From the NCBI GenBank assembly GCA_018105865.1, contig CM030866.1, positions 2,497,691 to 2,561,690 on the forward strand: a stretch of 64,000 bases of DNA, written 5' to 3'. The notes under the pieces are model-generated. The model was not told the origin of the DNA and made no database searches. It saw nothing but the letters and a program-made list of their open reading frames with translations. Numbering within the stretch: position 1 is the stretch's first letter; each line of letters opens with the position of its first letter. Positions 23,341 to 35,597 of the stretch are shown here, in pieces. The position numbers were made by a program, and so were the translations under genes. The DNA comes from Metaphire vulgaris (Eukaryota > Annelida > Clitellata > Crassiclitellata > Megascolecidae).

Positions 23341-23760
23341 ATCACTGCTACAGAACTTACAGTCCCCAAAAAGTTTCTGTGGAGGCTGAACAGGGCCGCC
23401 AGTGAAAGCCCTGATCTCCGGTAGAAAAAGTCTTGTGACTCTTACAATGTTAAACTCACATACATAGGCTATTATTATTATTAGGCCTACTGTAATAAAA
23501 GGTTATGTCAAACAAGGCTACAATGCGGTTTTCCTATACACACAGCATGAAGTATAATAGTGTCTGCATTCAATACTGTGCTTCATTTAAAAAATTGGTT
23601 TTGTATCAGATTAAATTTCCCTTTGCAGGTCCTCTTTGAGTTCCATGGGCCCCGGAACAACGTACTGACTCCAGCACCCTCTCTCTCTCTCTCTCTCTCT
23701 CTCCTCAGGCCTTGGGATTAAATATTCCACCAGTACTGAATTCGTCGAAAGTAATGGGGG

Positions 23761-23945
23761 CAGTGTTTAATCTAGACTCCTGAACTCAGGGGAACTGAAA
23801 AAGCCGGGGGAATTGCAAAAGCTGGGGGGGAATTCTGCTATAGAATGCTGTTAGTCCATGTAGTATGCCAAAATTTCCGGAGAATTTGAAATTTCTGGGA
23901 AGGAAAGGGCAATTTTCCCCGGAAAACGGCCTAGATTAAACACTG
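23761..23945. mobile_element. hAT-type MITE (CAGTGTTTATTCTAGG family)
   Basis: Ends CAGTGTTTAATCTAG / CTAGATTAAACACTG, flanked by ATGGGGG on both sides. Confidence 0.7.
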
Positions 23946-24757
23946 ATGGGGGTGCTTCTAAAATATATCGATTAACGTACTTGGTAGAAATATTAGTACA
24001 ATTAGTGCATATCCAACGACTGTTAGTACCAGGGTTATGGGCGCCTGGGCTTCCAAGAAATCTTTGATCAGCGGTGTAGCATAAGCAAATGGCTGAATTT
24101 ATGGCCCCTAATCTGAGGAGGGCTCCGAACCAAAGGGGGCCCCTCTCTGGATGGGATTCAGTGGGCATAGGAGATCACAAGGGCCCAAATAACGGGTGAA
24201 TTCATTGTCAAACGGTGCGGTCTTACGCTGCGGCTCTTACCCGGTCTAAAATCAAGGACAATTTAATATTGCAACATTGCACAAAACGATTATCGATTTT
24301 TTTTCACGGCGAGGTTTCAACACACGGACTTATTACAACATAGGCCTACTGCGGCTATACTCTATACGCAACGCCAAGACAAAAAAGCGTTCTCCGACCT
24401 TTGGAGGACTAGATGTCCAAAACTTCGACGCAAAAAGCCTCTCATCTTTCTCTTCCATCGCGAATCGAATGACATTGACCGGTTAGCGAGAGGGGAAAGA
24501 TAGACCGAAACCTGTATTGTAGTTGTTGTTGTTATTTAATTTTGAAAACTAAATCATCTTTGATTTTCGCCTGTGCACTTTACGAGCAACTGCGTCGGTC
24601 AGGCCAATCGCGCAGTGTTTTGTGAAAACTGAAAAGTCGATTTCAGTAGATCGGTTCAGCGCTGCTGCTTTCGAGCACAGAATAGCCTATATATAATATA
24701 TATATATATTATGTTTATATAGATTATACAAGTAATAAACCTCGATTTTCATTTCAG

Positions 24758-24898
24758 TCCACTTCGGCGACGTTGCGTTGCGTTGCTGTGTTTTTTTTCG
24801 CGAGGCCCGTTTGTCGTTTGGCCGTGGCCATTTTTGGCGTCGGAATGGCTGGTTTTCTCCTCCTTCTCCTTGGCGCATCTGCCTTTGAAGCTCGCTGA
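24758..24898 (+). CDS. Fragment F: possible terminal membrane-span exon
   Basis: After a good acceptor (gattttcatttcag) an open frame runs STSATLRCVAVFFFARPVC and then LAVAIFGVGMAGFLLLLLG to a TGA at 24896. This looks like a terminal exon with one membrane span, as in genes A-C. Phase 1 continuation would need a length change in the T8 run near 24792. No upstream exons were found. The opposite strand is also open, so the coding strand is not certain. Confidence 0.25.
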   Translation, partial: STSATLRCVAVFFFARPVCRLAVAIFGVGMAGFLLLLLGASAFEAR

Positions 24899-25580
24899 GT
24901 TGCGGGCCAAGGATGATGGGACGACGCGAGAGCGAATCGTGGTGGGACCATCTCAAAACCATCGGTTCGGCTAACCGTCGGCACGAAACCGATAGAAAGC
25001 GACGCATTGGTACGCTGCAAAAGTTTTATTATTTTGGAAAAAAGGAAAAAGAATACTGAATTAAACCAATCGGAGGACAAGAGGGCAAAGAATGAGATTA
25101 CACAGAAAATAATTTTTCCTATAGAAATTTCGTCTTACTTACTTACTTACTTTAGCAAGACCATAATGCGAATGGATGGATTAAACTTACAGAGGTTCTC
25201 ACACAGGGCAGACCCTGCTGAACCACTGTAAACTTTTATTTATTTTTATTGAACAGCCGCACTCTATGGTTCAGACTGCACCAACCTCACGAATTTTGAA
25301 TTCTGCAAGGTGGTGATTTCCGACATGTAAATTCGAATACAGAATTTCCCTAACTTCGTCGTATGGTCCACCTCGACATTGTGGGTTGGGGTGGGAGGGG
25401 GTATTGACAACTGCTATATTTATTTAAGAAACTCCACAAACGCAGATTTTTATCCGTAGAACACTCTTTACCATAAGTAGCCTATTTAATTGGATTTTAT
25501 GAAGGGTCAAATTTGTTATGACTGACTGGTATCCCAGGACCAGTTATATTTTTGAGAAAACAATATAGCGCATAAGTAAT

Positions 25581-25732
25581 CAGGGCGTAGCGACGGGATA
25601 TATATATGCCCCCAAAAAATCAGACTACTTTAAAATTTTTAATGTGTTTTTCAAGATTTTCAAAGTCTTATTTATACCCCCAAATCACATTACCACACCC
25701 CCACCCCAATCAAATTCTTGGCTACGCCCCTA
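25581..25732. mobile_element. hAT-type MITE (CAGGGGCGTAGCGACGG family)
   Basis: Left CAGGGCGTAGCGACGGG, right GGCTACGCCCC; the perfect 8-mer TAAGTAAT lies on both sides. Confidence 0.75.
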
Positions 25733-26098
25733 TAAGTAATAGAAGCATCATTTTCATTCATTCATTCGTCTCTATGGGTGTCAATTGCAATAATTTGAGT
25801 TCGCCTCTTCCATTCGTCTCTGTCTTTGTGTGGCTTTGTAAGGTTCATAATTATAATATGTCCATGTTGCACCATTCTATAATATTGTCTAATGTCTATA
25901 TCCATTCTTTTCGCGGTCTTCCTCTGATGTTTTTTTCGCCATCCATTACTCTAAGCATGATACTTTTTATCAGCCTTTCGTCAACGCTGATACTATTTTG
26001 CCACGGAGTCCGACGCATTAAGTTTATGATAGCGCATTGGACAGAGCAATCAATAAAAACTATCCGCTTCCCTTAATCAATCATAATTATTATTATCC

Positions 26099-26225
26099 GG
26101 GAGCGCGGTGGAGTAGTGGTAGGATTGTTGACATGCAACCGGAGGGAAGCGGGTTCGAATCTGACCCTAGTCACTGCGTAGCGATCTTGGACAAGTTGCT
26201 CACTACTGACTTGCTCCGCACTTAG
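26099..26225 (+). mobile_element. tRNA-derived SINE
   Basis: A box TGGAGTAGTGGTAGG and B box GGTTCGAATCT, then a non-tRNA body. There is no CCA-matching acceptor stem, so it is a SINE, not a tRNA gene. Confidence 0.6.
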
Positions 26226-26280
26226 CATTCTTCACTTTGTAGAATGACCTAACAAGCGTCAACAACTATGTAATAATAAG

Positions 26281-26331
<51 letters not shown>

Positions 26332-26368
26332 TAAACGATAATGCGATAATGTTAATATAATGTTATTA

Positions 26369-26432
<64 letters not shown>

Positions 26433-26571
26433 ATGGTCTAAATTGGTTTAAGTAAAGAATTTCTGCTACACTCATAATAATAATCATCATCATCATCATC
26501 ATCATCGTCGTCGTCGTCGTCATCGTTCATATGTGTCACTCACTGAGCAGACCAAAAACAAGCTGATGCGC

Positions 26572-26702
26572 TGGATGGATGGATGAATAGATGGATGGAT
26601 GAATAGATGGATGGGGCGGGTGGATGGATGGATGGATGGATGGATGGATGGATGGATGGATGGATGGATGGATGGATGGATGGATGTGGATGGATGGATG
26701 GA
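26572..26702. repeat. (GGAT)n microsatellite
   Basis: Tandem ATGG units, the longest uninterrupted run about 26,620-26,685. Preceded by (CAT)n and (CGT)n at 26,480-26,522. Confidence 0.9.
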
Positions 26703-27337
26703 ATCCATTATGCATGCGACATTGCGTCTCTGTGCGTCAAGGGACAGAGGCTTCGACCAAAGTACTGTACGGGGTTAAAACATGAACCTGCGTGAATCCG
26801 GGGAAAATCTGCCACGCACCCAATAACTGACTGCAATTGACGCGATGTCAAGAAATCGTAAACTCACAACTCTTTTAGAGAGAGAAAGATTCAGCAATTA
26901 TTAAATTTGCCTGTTTTTAATAAACCGATCTGTGGACCGACCAGTAGTAACCCGGTCTTCTCGCTTTTGAGACGACCCTCGTCGGCGGGGAAGGCAGAGA
27001 GGCGACCTTAGGTGACCCAGTAACCGCGAATACAATGCATTAGCTCGTTCGACGACGCTGTTTTAGAAGTGAGCACGAGTGCAAACGTGCGAGCAATGCC
27101 GAGCAAACGCTCTCGCCGTCGAGCCGTACGACAGACTCTCTTCTGCACTGTAAACAGCGCCTCTATTAATATCCATGGGTAGATAGGAGATGGAGAAAAC
27201 GAAGAGGAAGACGAAGTCTGTCTTTTCTCAAGGCCCCAAAACATAGATATGTACAACTGACCTAGAGTTATATAGCGCCCCATCGTCCTTACTCGAAGTA
27301 AGAGCGGTCATAATAATAGGTACAGGGTCCTCGTAGA

Positions 27338-27518
27338 CAGGGATATTTTACACCCCACCCTAACACCCCAACACTCCCAATTTGAGACCGACACCCTCCA
27401 ACACCCGGCCTCCGTATCTCAGCTAGAGGATGACCTTTTTGCTAGTCAGACTTTTCGGGAGGGGACCCCAGAATTTACTGACACCCTCCCAAAATTGACA
27501 AGCCTAGAAATAACCCTG
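27338..27518. mobile_element. hAT-type MITE (CAGGGATATTT family)
   Basis: Ends CAGGGATATTT / GAAATAACCCTG with the perfect duplication CTCGTAGA. Contains TTTTTGCTAGTCAG. Confidence 0.8.
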
Positions 27519-28223
27519 CTCGTAGAAGCGCTCGATTTTAAAAGAGGCAGCGGGGTCAAGCTACACCACCCCGAAATTTTCAATCTTGAATGTGGTAGGT
27601 CTGTTGGCTAAGAACCAAATATTTCGACCTCAATCGAAGGGTCAGCCTCGACCAGTTGAGGGTTCACACGTCCGGGAGTATATATTTATTACGATTATTC
27701 GAACTTCTAGCGCACGCCAATTACCAACCGCATAGGCGCAAACTCGAATCAAAAGTGGGGCCCATACCCAGCCCACACCTCACCCATCCCCAGCTTAGCC
27801 TATCAAAAATAGGGGACCAGCAGCTCCACGCGGGGGCCCTGAGCCCACTTATTGAATGCCTGTCCCACCAAGTGGCCCCTGTTTGGACCCTATACTTACT
27901 ACTACATACCTATTAACAAATGGTTGCCCCATGCTTAGTTATCCCACTCCCACCCCCACCCACTCTTGCCAAATCCTGGAGTCGCCACTGAGGGGAACTA
28001 TAGCTTAGCGGCCTAATAGAAATTTGCACTTATGCGGATAGAAATATAGAACAGGTATGCTTTTAGTCTTGGGTCTATACCTACCTGGAGCTACAACCTT
28101 GACCATCACGGACTACAGACTATGGATTTTACCCAGATTCGCCACCACTGAGACAAACATTACCTGGTTGATCAGTGTCCATCGAATTCTCTTTGTACAC
28201 CCCACATGAAGGAGGGTTCCACC

Positions 28224-28399
28224 CAGAGACGTAGCGACGGGGAATATATCGGTATATATACCCTCCTGCCCCCAAAAAAAAATCAGGCTAACTTAAAATT
28301 TTCAATGTGCTTTTAAGATTCTCGAGGTTTTTAAAGATGTATTACTCCTCCCCAATCACATTATACCTCCTCCCAATCAAATTTCTGGCTACGCCCCTG
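28224..28399. mobile_element. hAT-type MITE (CAGGGGCGTAGCGACGG family)
   Basis: Left CAGAGACGTAGCGACGG, right GGCTACGCCCCTG; the target duplication has decayed. Confidence 0.55.
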
Positions 28400-28679
28400 G
28401 CTCCATAGCCTACGGCGGACCACACCCCACTGGTATCGCACAAATTTCGTTCTGATTTCTTAGGTTGACAATGTTGATATTTTGGTATTTGTTGAAGTTT
28501 CTATAAGAGCGCCGTTTGCGGAATGCAGAGTCGTCACGTGACAGTAGGCCGCGTGCTTTGCTCGGCGCGTTGTCATGCGTTACAGGAATGTCATTCACTA
28601 CGTGACGCTACTGTACTGCTCGGACTCACAGCTTGCGTGTCAGAAAATATGCACATCTATGTTAATTACCAGGGCGTAG

Positions 28680-28832
28680 CGACGGTGAGGGGTTATATCG
28701 GTATATATATCACCCAAAAATCAGGCTACCTTAAAGTGTTTAATGTGTTTCTTAAGATATTCACAGTTTTAATAAAGATTTATACCCTCCCAAATCGCAT
28801 TATACCCCTAAATCAAATTCCTGGCGCCCCTG
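28680..28832. mobile_element. hAT-type MITE (CAGGGGCGTAGCGACGG family)
   Basis: Left CAGGGCGTAGCGACGG, right CTGGCGCCCCTG (internal deletion in the end); perfect duplication TTAATTAC. Confidence 0.75.
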
Positions 28833-29079
28833 TTAATTACTGAATCTCGCTAGCCTGTGTGTTCCAGAGGTAGAGTACCGGGGCTTGCAAGCCCACTGAC
28901 AAGCGGGAAAATGGACATGGAGGGCAAGAAGGACACTTTCCACTGGACAGTGTCTTATAAAGGTCTGATGGGGAAAATTAACCCCCTTCCCAACCTCAAC
29001 CCCTCCACAAAAATCCCATCAAAATTCCCAGCACTGTCACAAATTTTTGCATCACTGCCCCTGTATAATGCAGATTTAC

Positions 29080-29179
29080 NNNNNNNNNNNNNNNNNNNNN
29101 NNNNNNNNNNNNNNNNNNNNNNNNNNNNNNNNNNNNNNNNNNNNNNNNNNNNNNNNNNNNNNNNNNNNNNNNNNNNNNN
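29080..29179. other. Assembly gap, 100 N
   Basis: Exactly 100 undetermined bases, the usual placeholder for a gap of unknown size. Repeat content differs on the two sides (see findings). Confidence 0.98.
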
Positions 29180-29891
29180 GTGATTAAACAAGTATGATAG
29201 TAAGTGATTTGCTGTTTTTCGTCTTGTCAGTTTGGCACCAGTTTGTATTGTGCTAATGTTCTGTCGTTATACAGGCAAAATTATAAAAATTCTGTCTGTA
29301 AAACCTACGCAGTATACAATATAATAAAATACTCCCTCATTTGCTGCTTAGCTTTCACAACACTTTATCTACAGTACAGTCTAACAGCTAATTGACTTGT
29401 TAACTAACTTTACTAACTAACTATAATGATTTCAGCATATCATTCCATCATCATTATGATCCTCTTTGGCACATTGTCCATAGGTGTCCAATACATTCTG
29501 TATGTAGCTTCAGCACAGTTGTCTGTCATGTGGAGTGTGTGTGTTCGTTTTGTGTGTGTGTGTGTGTGTGTGTTTGTTGACTGTCCAACTAAGTCATTCA
29601 CGGATTTCATCCAACCATTCTCTATAGAAATCCACAAGATTTTACTTACTTACTTACTTATTTTCTATTTGGTCTTCTATTCTTTCCAGTACCTTCATCG
29701 TTCCAAGCACAGGATTCCTTTAATTATCATTTAGCGTAAGATGATGTCAGTGCTAGTTAAGCCTTGAGAGCTCGGGAAGGACTTTACTACTTTTACTAGA
29801 GTTGCTGTGAACCTTTAAAACGTTTCTAGCAAATAACAGTCTTGGACAGAAAATTGAATTTTAGCGCATAACTGACACCTGTTTTGCTTAG

Positions 29892-30516
29892 ATGATCTTT
29901 GACTGGAGTTCAATAGAAAGCGATGTCGGTCATTCATCAGTGAATGCAGAGGTAAGCAGATATATGCCACATCAATTTGCTACTTGACGCTTGTGATAAG
30001 TGCATTGGTTGTTAGGTTGCCTACAAAAAATCTAGGTAAAAGTATGGCAGCTGAATAGTGTATTGTGAAATTTTGAATTGAATTTTCCAGCTTTAGATTT
30101 TCATTTATGACGTTAACATTTTGCTTCATGTTTTAATAACATAGATTTCATAATAATAATAATAATTTAATCTGGAGATAAAAGAAAATATGCTTTCTGC
30201 TACAGCGATTTTCAGTGACACAAGAGATTTAACACAGAATGCCTTACACGGAACTTCAACAAATAATAATAATAATACAATAATAATAATAATATAATAA
30301 TAATAAACTTCTAAATTATTTTGGTTATTATTATTATTGTTATTGTTTTTTTGTTATTATTATTGATATAACCTGTATTCTATTAATTATTCAATGTGTT
30401 TGCTCACACATCAAGTCCTCATTTGTTTTTGTTAATATTCCAATGCATCATTTCTTTGTTGATGCTTCTTTTTATGTCAAAAGCTGACATCTCTAGACCA
30501 AAACATCAATATCTGA

Positions 30517-30573
<57 letters not shown>

Positions 30574-31329
30574 GTAAATTCACTGTTATTAGAAAGGAGA
30601 TTTTGGCATGAAACAGTTTAACCGATGAGCCAATATCTAGATTGTTTCAATAGTTCACTGACACAGAATTATTCATTGTTTGAAGGTTTATATGCTATTT
30701 GATTTTTTCACAGACAATTGTGATTTACTTTGCGCAGGAACCAGTCTGGCTTTTGGATTTAGCATTGCGGCGGTAGATCAGTTCCATATCGTGGAGGAAT
30801 CATGGTTGGAACCACTTACTAAATTCTAACTTATGATTGTGTATAGACCTTTTGCAAATAGTAGGCCTTTTAATATGTTGATATAGAATTCATCATCCTT
30901 CTCCTTGTTCTTTCATGTACTGACATTGTTGACACGATCTCCTATGTGAGAACCACTTGTGTTCCCATTGGCCTTTCATTCAGTAATAATTTGGTTTTGT
31001 TTGTATTTCTCAGTGTATGCTTTCTTATCCTCTTGAGTCTACAATTAACGACAAATTTAGTAGAATACATTGTTATAACATGTTTTGTTCGTTTGCAATA
31101 CTCGCTTCTTCTACAATGTTTGATAATAATTCTGTCAGATCTTCTAATTCATTGAGTATTTTCAGATCCAGACTGAAAACACTTCTCTTTCAATTAGATT
31201 TTCCTCCATAGTTGCTCATACTCTCTCCCTCTGACTGATTTCTGGAATGACCTGGTCTTTTGCAGATGGATTTGATGTACCATCGTTTGATACCCTTGGG
31301 TATTAGAATTGGTGCTATAGAATTGCATA

Positions 31330-31368
<39 letters not shown>

Positions 31369-33827
31369 TGCTATACTGGACCGATTTAATACCATACAGT
31401 AGTTATAGAGTACTTACAGTAGTACTTACATACTTGTAATTATAGGGTGTATTGTTAATATTTTGATTCTTAGTCGATTTACATATCACGAATTGTGGAA
31501 GGGAGTAACGCCGATCGTGATGGAAAGCTTGAAGTTGGAGACTGGATTGTTTCAGTATGTTGAAACTTATTTCTACCATATTTTTGTGATTGATTCATGG
31601 CTGCCCGCACATTAGGGCAAGAGGGGCATTCTCCCCCTTGAAAATACAAATACCAATATTTCACATTGAAATCTGAAAACCTTGCTAAAATATTAACCAT
31701 AAACATTGTGTTAAAATGTGTTTTGCCCCATTCTGGAAAAATTTCTGTGGCGTAACCATGGATTGATTGTACTGTGTTGATGTTTTATATTTCAAAGGCT
31801 GCAGTTGTCTGTGAACTTCTCTTTTATAGGATTATAGAAGCTAAATGATTTCGATACATTTTCTGCTGCTGGTCCTACAATTCAAGAGTTCATTCGACAT
31901 TGTCTTTTAGATTTTCCAATTCATTGAGTGCTTTCAAAATATAGGCTTTTTCAAAGTGGATTTTGAATGCCATCAGCTGATACTTTTATGTATTGGAAAG
32001 AGTCCATTGATATTATAGTCATCATCATCTATGTCTATGCTGCTACTGTTGTTATTGTTATTGTTGTTATTATTATTCTAAAATAAGTCTCACATATTAT
32101 AATTTAAAAATTTTTAAATTAAATAGACTGATAAAATTATCTGAAACCATATTTGTAGATAAATGGTCAGAATGTCACAAATTCTCGACACGATGAAGTG
32201 GTTAAGGTGCTTTACGAAAGGTGACAGCGACATCACTTTGGTCGTTTCGGGAAATTCCAAATTCACTAAATAAACCCCTTCCACCACCCCAAAGCGATCC
32301 AACTTTACTCGATCTGCTTCAGCTTCGACCGCATTCCTCTTCACGCCGCCCGCATTGGAGTTGCACGGCTGCTGTGGAAAGACTTGTGTCAGGGACAGTT
32401 GTTCGTTAAACGATTGTGTGTCGTCGGCCTCCAATGCAGCTCCTGCTGAGCCTTTGCTTTCCAGCTGTTACGATAGTAAGGATACAATATCACAAACGCC
32501 TGGCTGCGTGGAATCGAGTTCGGACGGGCGCGTTGAACATATCGAGCGTTGAAAACACGCCTGCACAGACCTCATCAATAGTAGTAGACACCGTTGTTGT
32601 ATCGCATTGTATTACCTCTTCGGATATGGACGAGTCCGCAGACGGCCCGACTCGTCTTTGGCCCCGCATCCTAGAACTGTCGATTGCGCCGTGGCGAGAG
32701 GCGATCGACCGGACGCGCTCATTTCCGAAATTTCAACATAGGTCGACAAGAAGAAGCTGTGTCTGACTCGTCGGCGTGCACCACTTCGTCTGTGCCTGTG
32801 GTTTTGGCGTCGCGTCTCTCACTTCTGCGCCGCATTCTGCCGCAGAGTTTCCAGCTGCCAAGACTTTGTCGCCACCAACAGGCTTCTTACCCGCACTTCT
32901 TCGACGGTGCCATTTTCTGCTGATACCGCCGGGCACGATGGTCGCAGGGACGCTATTCGCCGGAGTCCGAAGTGCGCGCCATCGCAGTCCCTCCCGACGT
33001 GCCGGGAGCCGTCGAGAACTGTTTTGATGCCTTAGAGAGGAGTAGCTTCGCCGGTTTATTCTTGCGGCAGATCAACAGTAATAACGTACATCAGTGTGAA
33101 ACTAAAAGCGTTTCAAATCAGGCTGTGGCGGCTCAGAGTGCGTTGAGCCTGGCAGAAAATGATCCGAAGGTTCTGGCTGCTGCTACCCCACTGAGGTAAG
33201 ACTGATATTTTCCCAGGGTGTAGATCATGGGGGCACTGCAAGGGATGGTTCCACCCAATAATTAGTGAAGGGTATGGTATCATTTAGTCCCCAAAGTTTT
33301 GTGCTTCTTTTTGCTTCTTGAACGTTCTAAAAGTCTGACAAGCGAAAAAGGTATTCACTGAGTTTAAGCAATTTATGGGTGGGTACTGGGTATACCTTAA
33401 AAATTATTCTATCCCCAATGTTGATGGCAGGACTATGTCCCTGTATTTTCCCAAAGTTTCATAGATGATTGTACTAAACTATACTATACTGTGGGACACT
33501 CAATTGCTATTAGACTGTAGATAAAATATTGTGGAAGTTATACAGTAACTGAATGAGTCATTTACTATAATGCTGTAAAAACTCACGTGCTTGAGCACAA
33601 GTAGATTGTGCTTGGAGTGAGCTGCCGTTGTGCTTTAATTTAGACAGTTGTCATAGTAAAAGCTGGTGGTCCACTCGGCCTTAGCATTGTCGTGGAGGCT
33701 TGATCACCCAAGTCATCCGTTGGAACCGGGGAACCAGGAATATTTATCTCAAAGGTCAGATGACTGGTTAGCTATTCTTAGATACATTGTATTATTATTA
33801 TTGTTGTTGTTGTTATTATTGTTGTTG

Positions 33828-33886
<59 letters not shown>

Positions 33887-34153
33887 AGCAATAGCAGTAG
33901 CTGTCTCCATCTATTTGAATACAATACATATGCAGAATGAAAGAGGACAGAAAGATGAAAGCTCTAATGTTTTGGAGTAATGCAATGGTGTCAATAAGAA
34001 AGGAAGACCACACAAGGAATGGTGTGATGATATTGAAGAATGGCTGTGGAAGCAGTTTACAGGATCTTAGTCACAGAGCAACAGACAGGAAAGAGAATGT
34101 CAACAAACTGTAGAGATGGCATTATACACCAACAGGTAATGAACCCACAGTCA

Positions 34154-34215
<62 letters not shown>

Positions 34216-35558
34216 AATGATGATAATGATGATAATGATGATAATGATGATGATGATCTGCTGTTTTCTTATGGAGCATTCTTGTATGTATATATGTTAG
34301 ATTGTGTCTGATGGGGCAGCAGCGAAAACATCTCTCAGAATTGGAGACAGAATTCTTTCTGTAAGTTTGTAGTCATAATTATTTTCATCACAAGCAGTAG
34401 CAAAGTTTCTTGTCGTCCAAATGGAAAATACTTGTAACTATTTCATAATTGATGCATTTATGTAGCACCTTAGTTCATGTGAATGTGGCATTGTGAGACT
34501 TTGTGGACTTGTGTTCAAAAATGTAAACACCACATCCATATGCAAATATAATTTCTAATTAGATGTGCTATCAGGGAGCTCTAAAACTTTTCTCAATTTC
34601 ACTTTGTCCTTCTTAAATCTATTTGATTAAATGTTTTAGATTGCTTGTATAAAGCTTTTTCTAGTAGTTCACTAAGAGATGTGTTTGAAAGTCTTGACAA
34701 ATACGCATACCCAAAAATCAAGGATTACCCCCGATGTAGCACAAGACCAATGACCACCTTGTACGGTAGTTGTATGTCTGCTGGATTATTATTACATTAC
34801 ATTACAAATCTTGTTATCATCCTTAAAATACTTTGCTGCGACTACCTGGATCTACAACCTTGACCACCATGGACTACGGATTACAGACTTACCTAGATTT
34901 ACTCCAGATTGAGCGCCGTGAAAAAAGCTGGTGCACTGCGCCAAGCTTTGGGCAGTGCTATAGAAATTTCTGTGTTTTACTTAGTTATTATTACATGGGA
35001 CATAGTAAGTATGTAAATATCATCTTCAGGTGAAGTTTGAATAAATATATATTTTGAATGTGTTATAAAGTTTTGAACTTTTTGTTGCTTCTGACTTTGC
35101 CTTGTTGTATATATTTGAGGTAAACGGAAAGGATATAAGCAGCGATCGCATATGGAAGCCAGAAACTGCTTGACGACTCAGTCATTTGAAATTCTTCTGA
35201 AGTTCGCCACGACCCTCAGCCGCTGGGACTCCAGGTTTCTTTCGATTCCCTCATTTTCTGGGTGTTTTTATTGGCTTTTCTCTAATGGCCTCATTTCAGA
35301 ATCTACTTGATTTCACCGAGGAGGCAAATGTGGGGCCAGGAGTGACATTGGGGGTGGGGTTGGGGGGGAGAAACTCATAGAAGAAGCAGTCAGTGAGTGA
35401 CGGGTGACTTAAATTAAAAATTGAAGCTGCATTTTATGCAATTTTAGCTCAAATGAAGACCCACTGAGTAGATCTTAGAAATGGTTTAAGGGTAATAACG
35501 ATCTTGGTGAACTCTTCAGGCCTCCCCCAATTGTTCCATGTGACAACTAATAGTAATA

Positions 35559-35597
<39 letters not shown>

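Larger units (their letters stand above)
24900..29079. other. Intergenic stretch without a recognised gene
   Basis: Contains MITEs, a SINE and microsatellites (listed separately), and a partial copy of the (TTAC)-tailed SINE body at 28,081-28,141. A GC-richer open segment on the minus strand (27,283-27,008) lacks splice or domain support. Confidence 0.5.

Noticed and set aside
26099..26180. tRNA gene
   Set aside because: A and B boxes are present but no acceptor stem or anticodon arm can be formed; it is a SINE head.
27008..27283. Minus-strand open frame MGRYITLGQLYIS
   Set aside because: Looks coding in part, but I found no splice partner, signal peptide or span that would support it.
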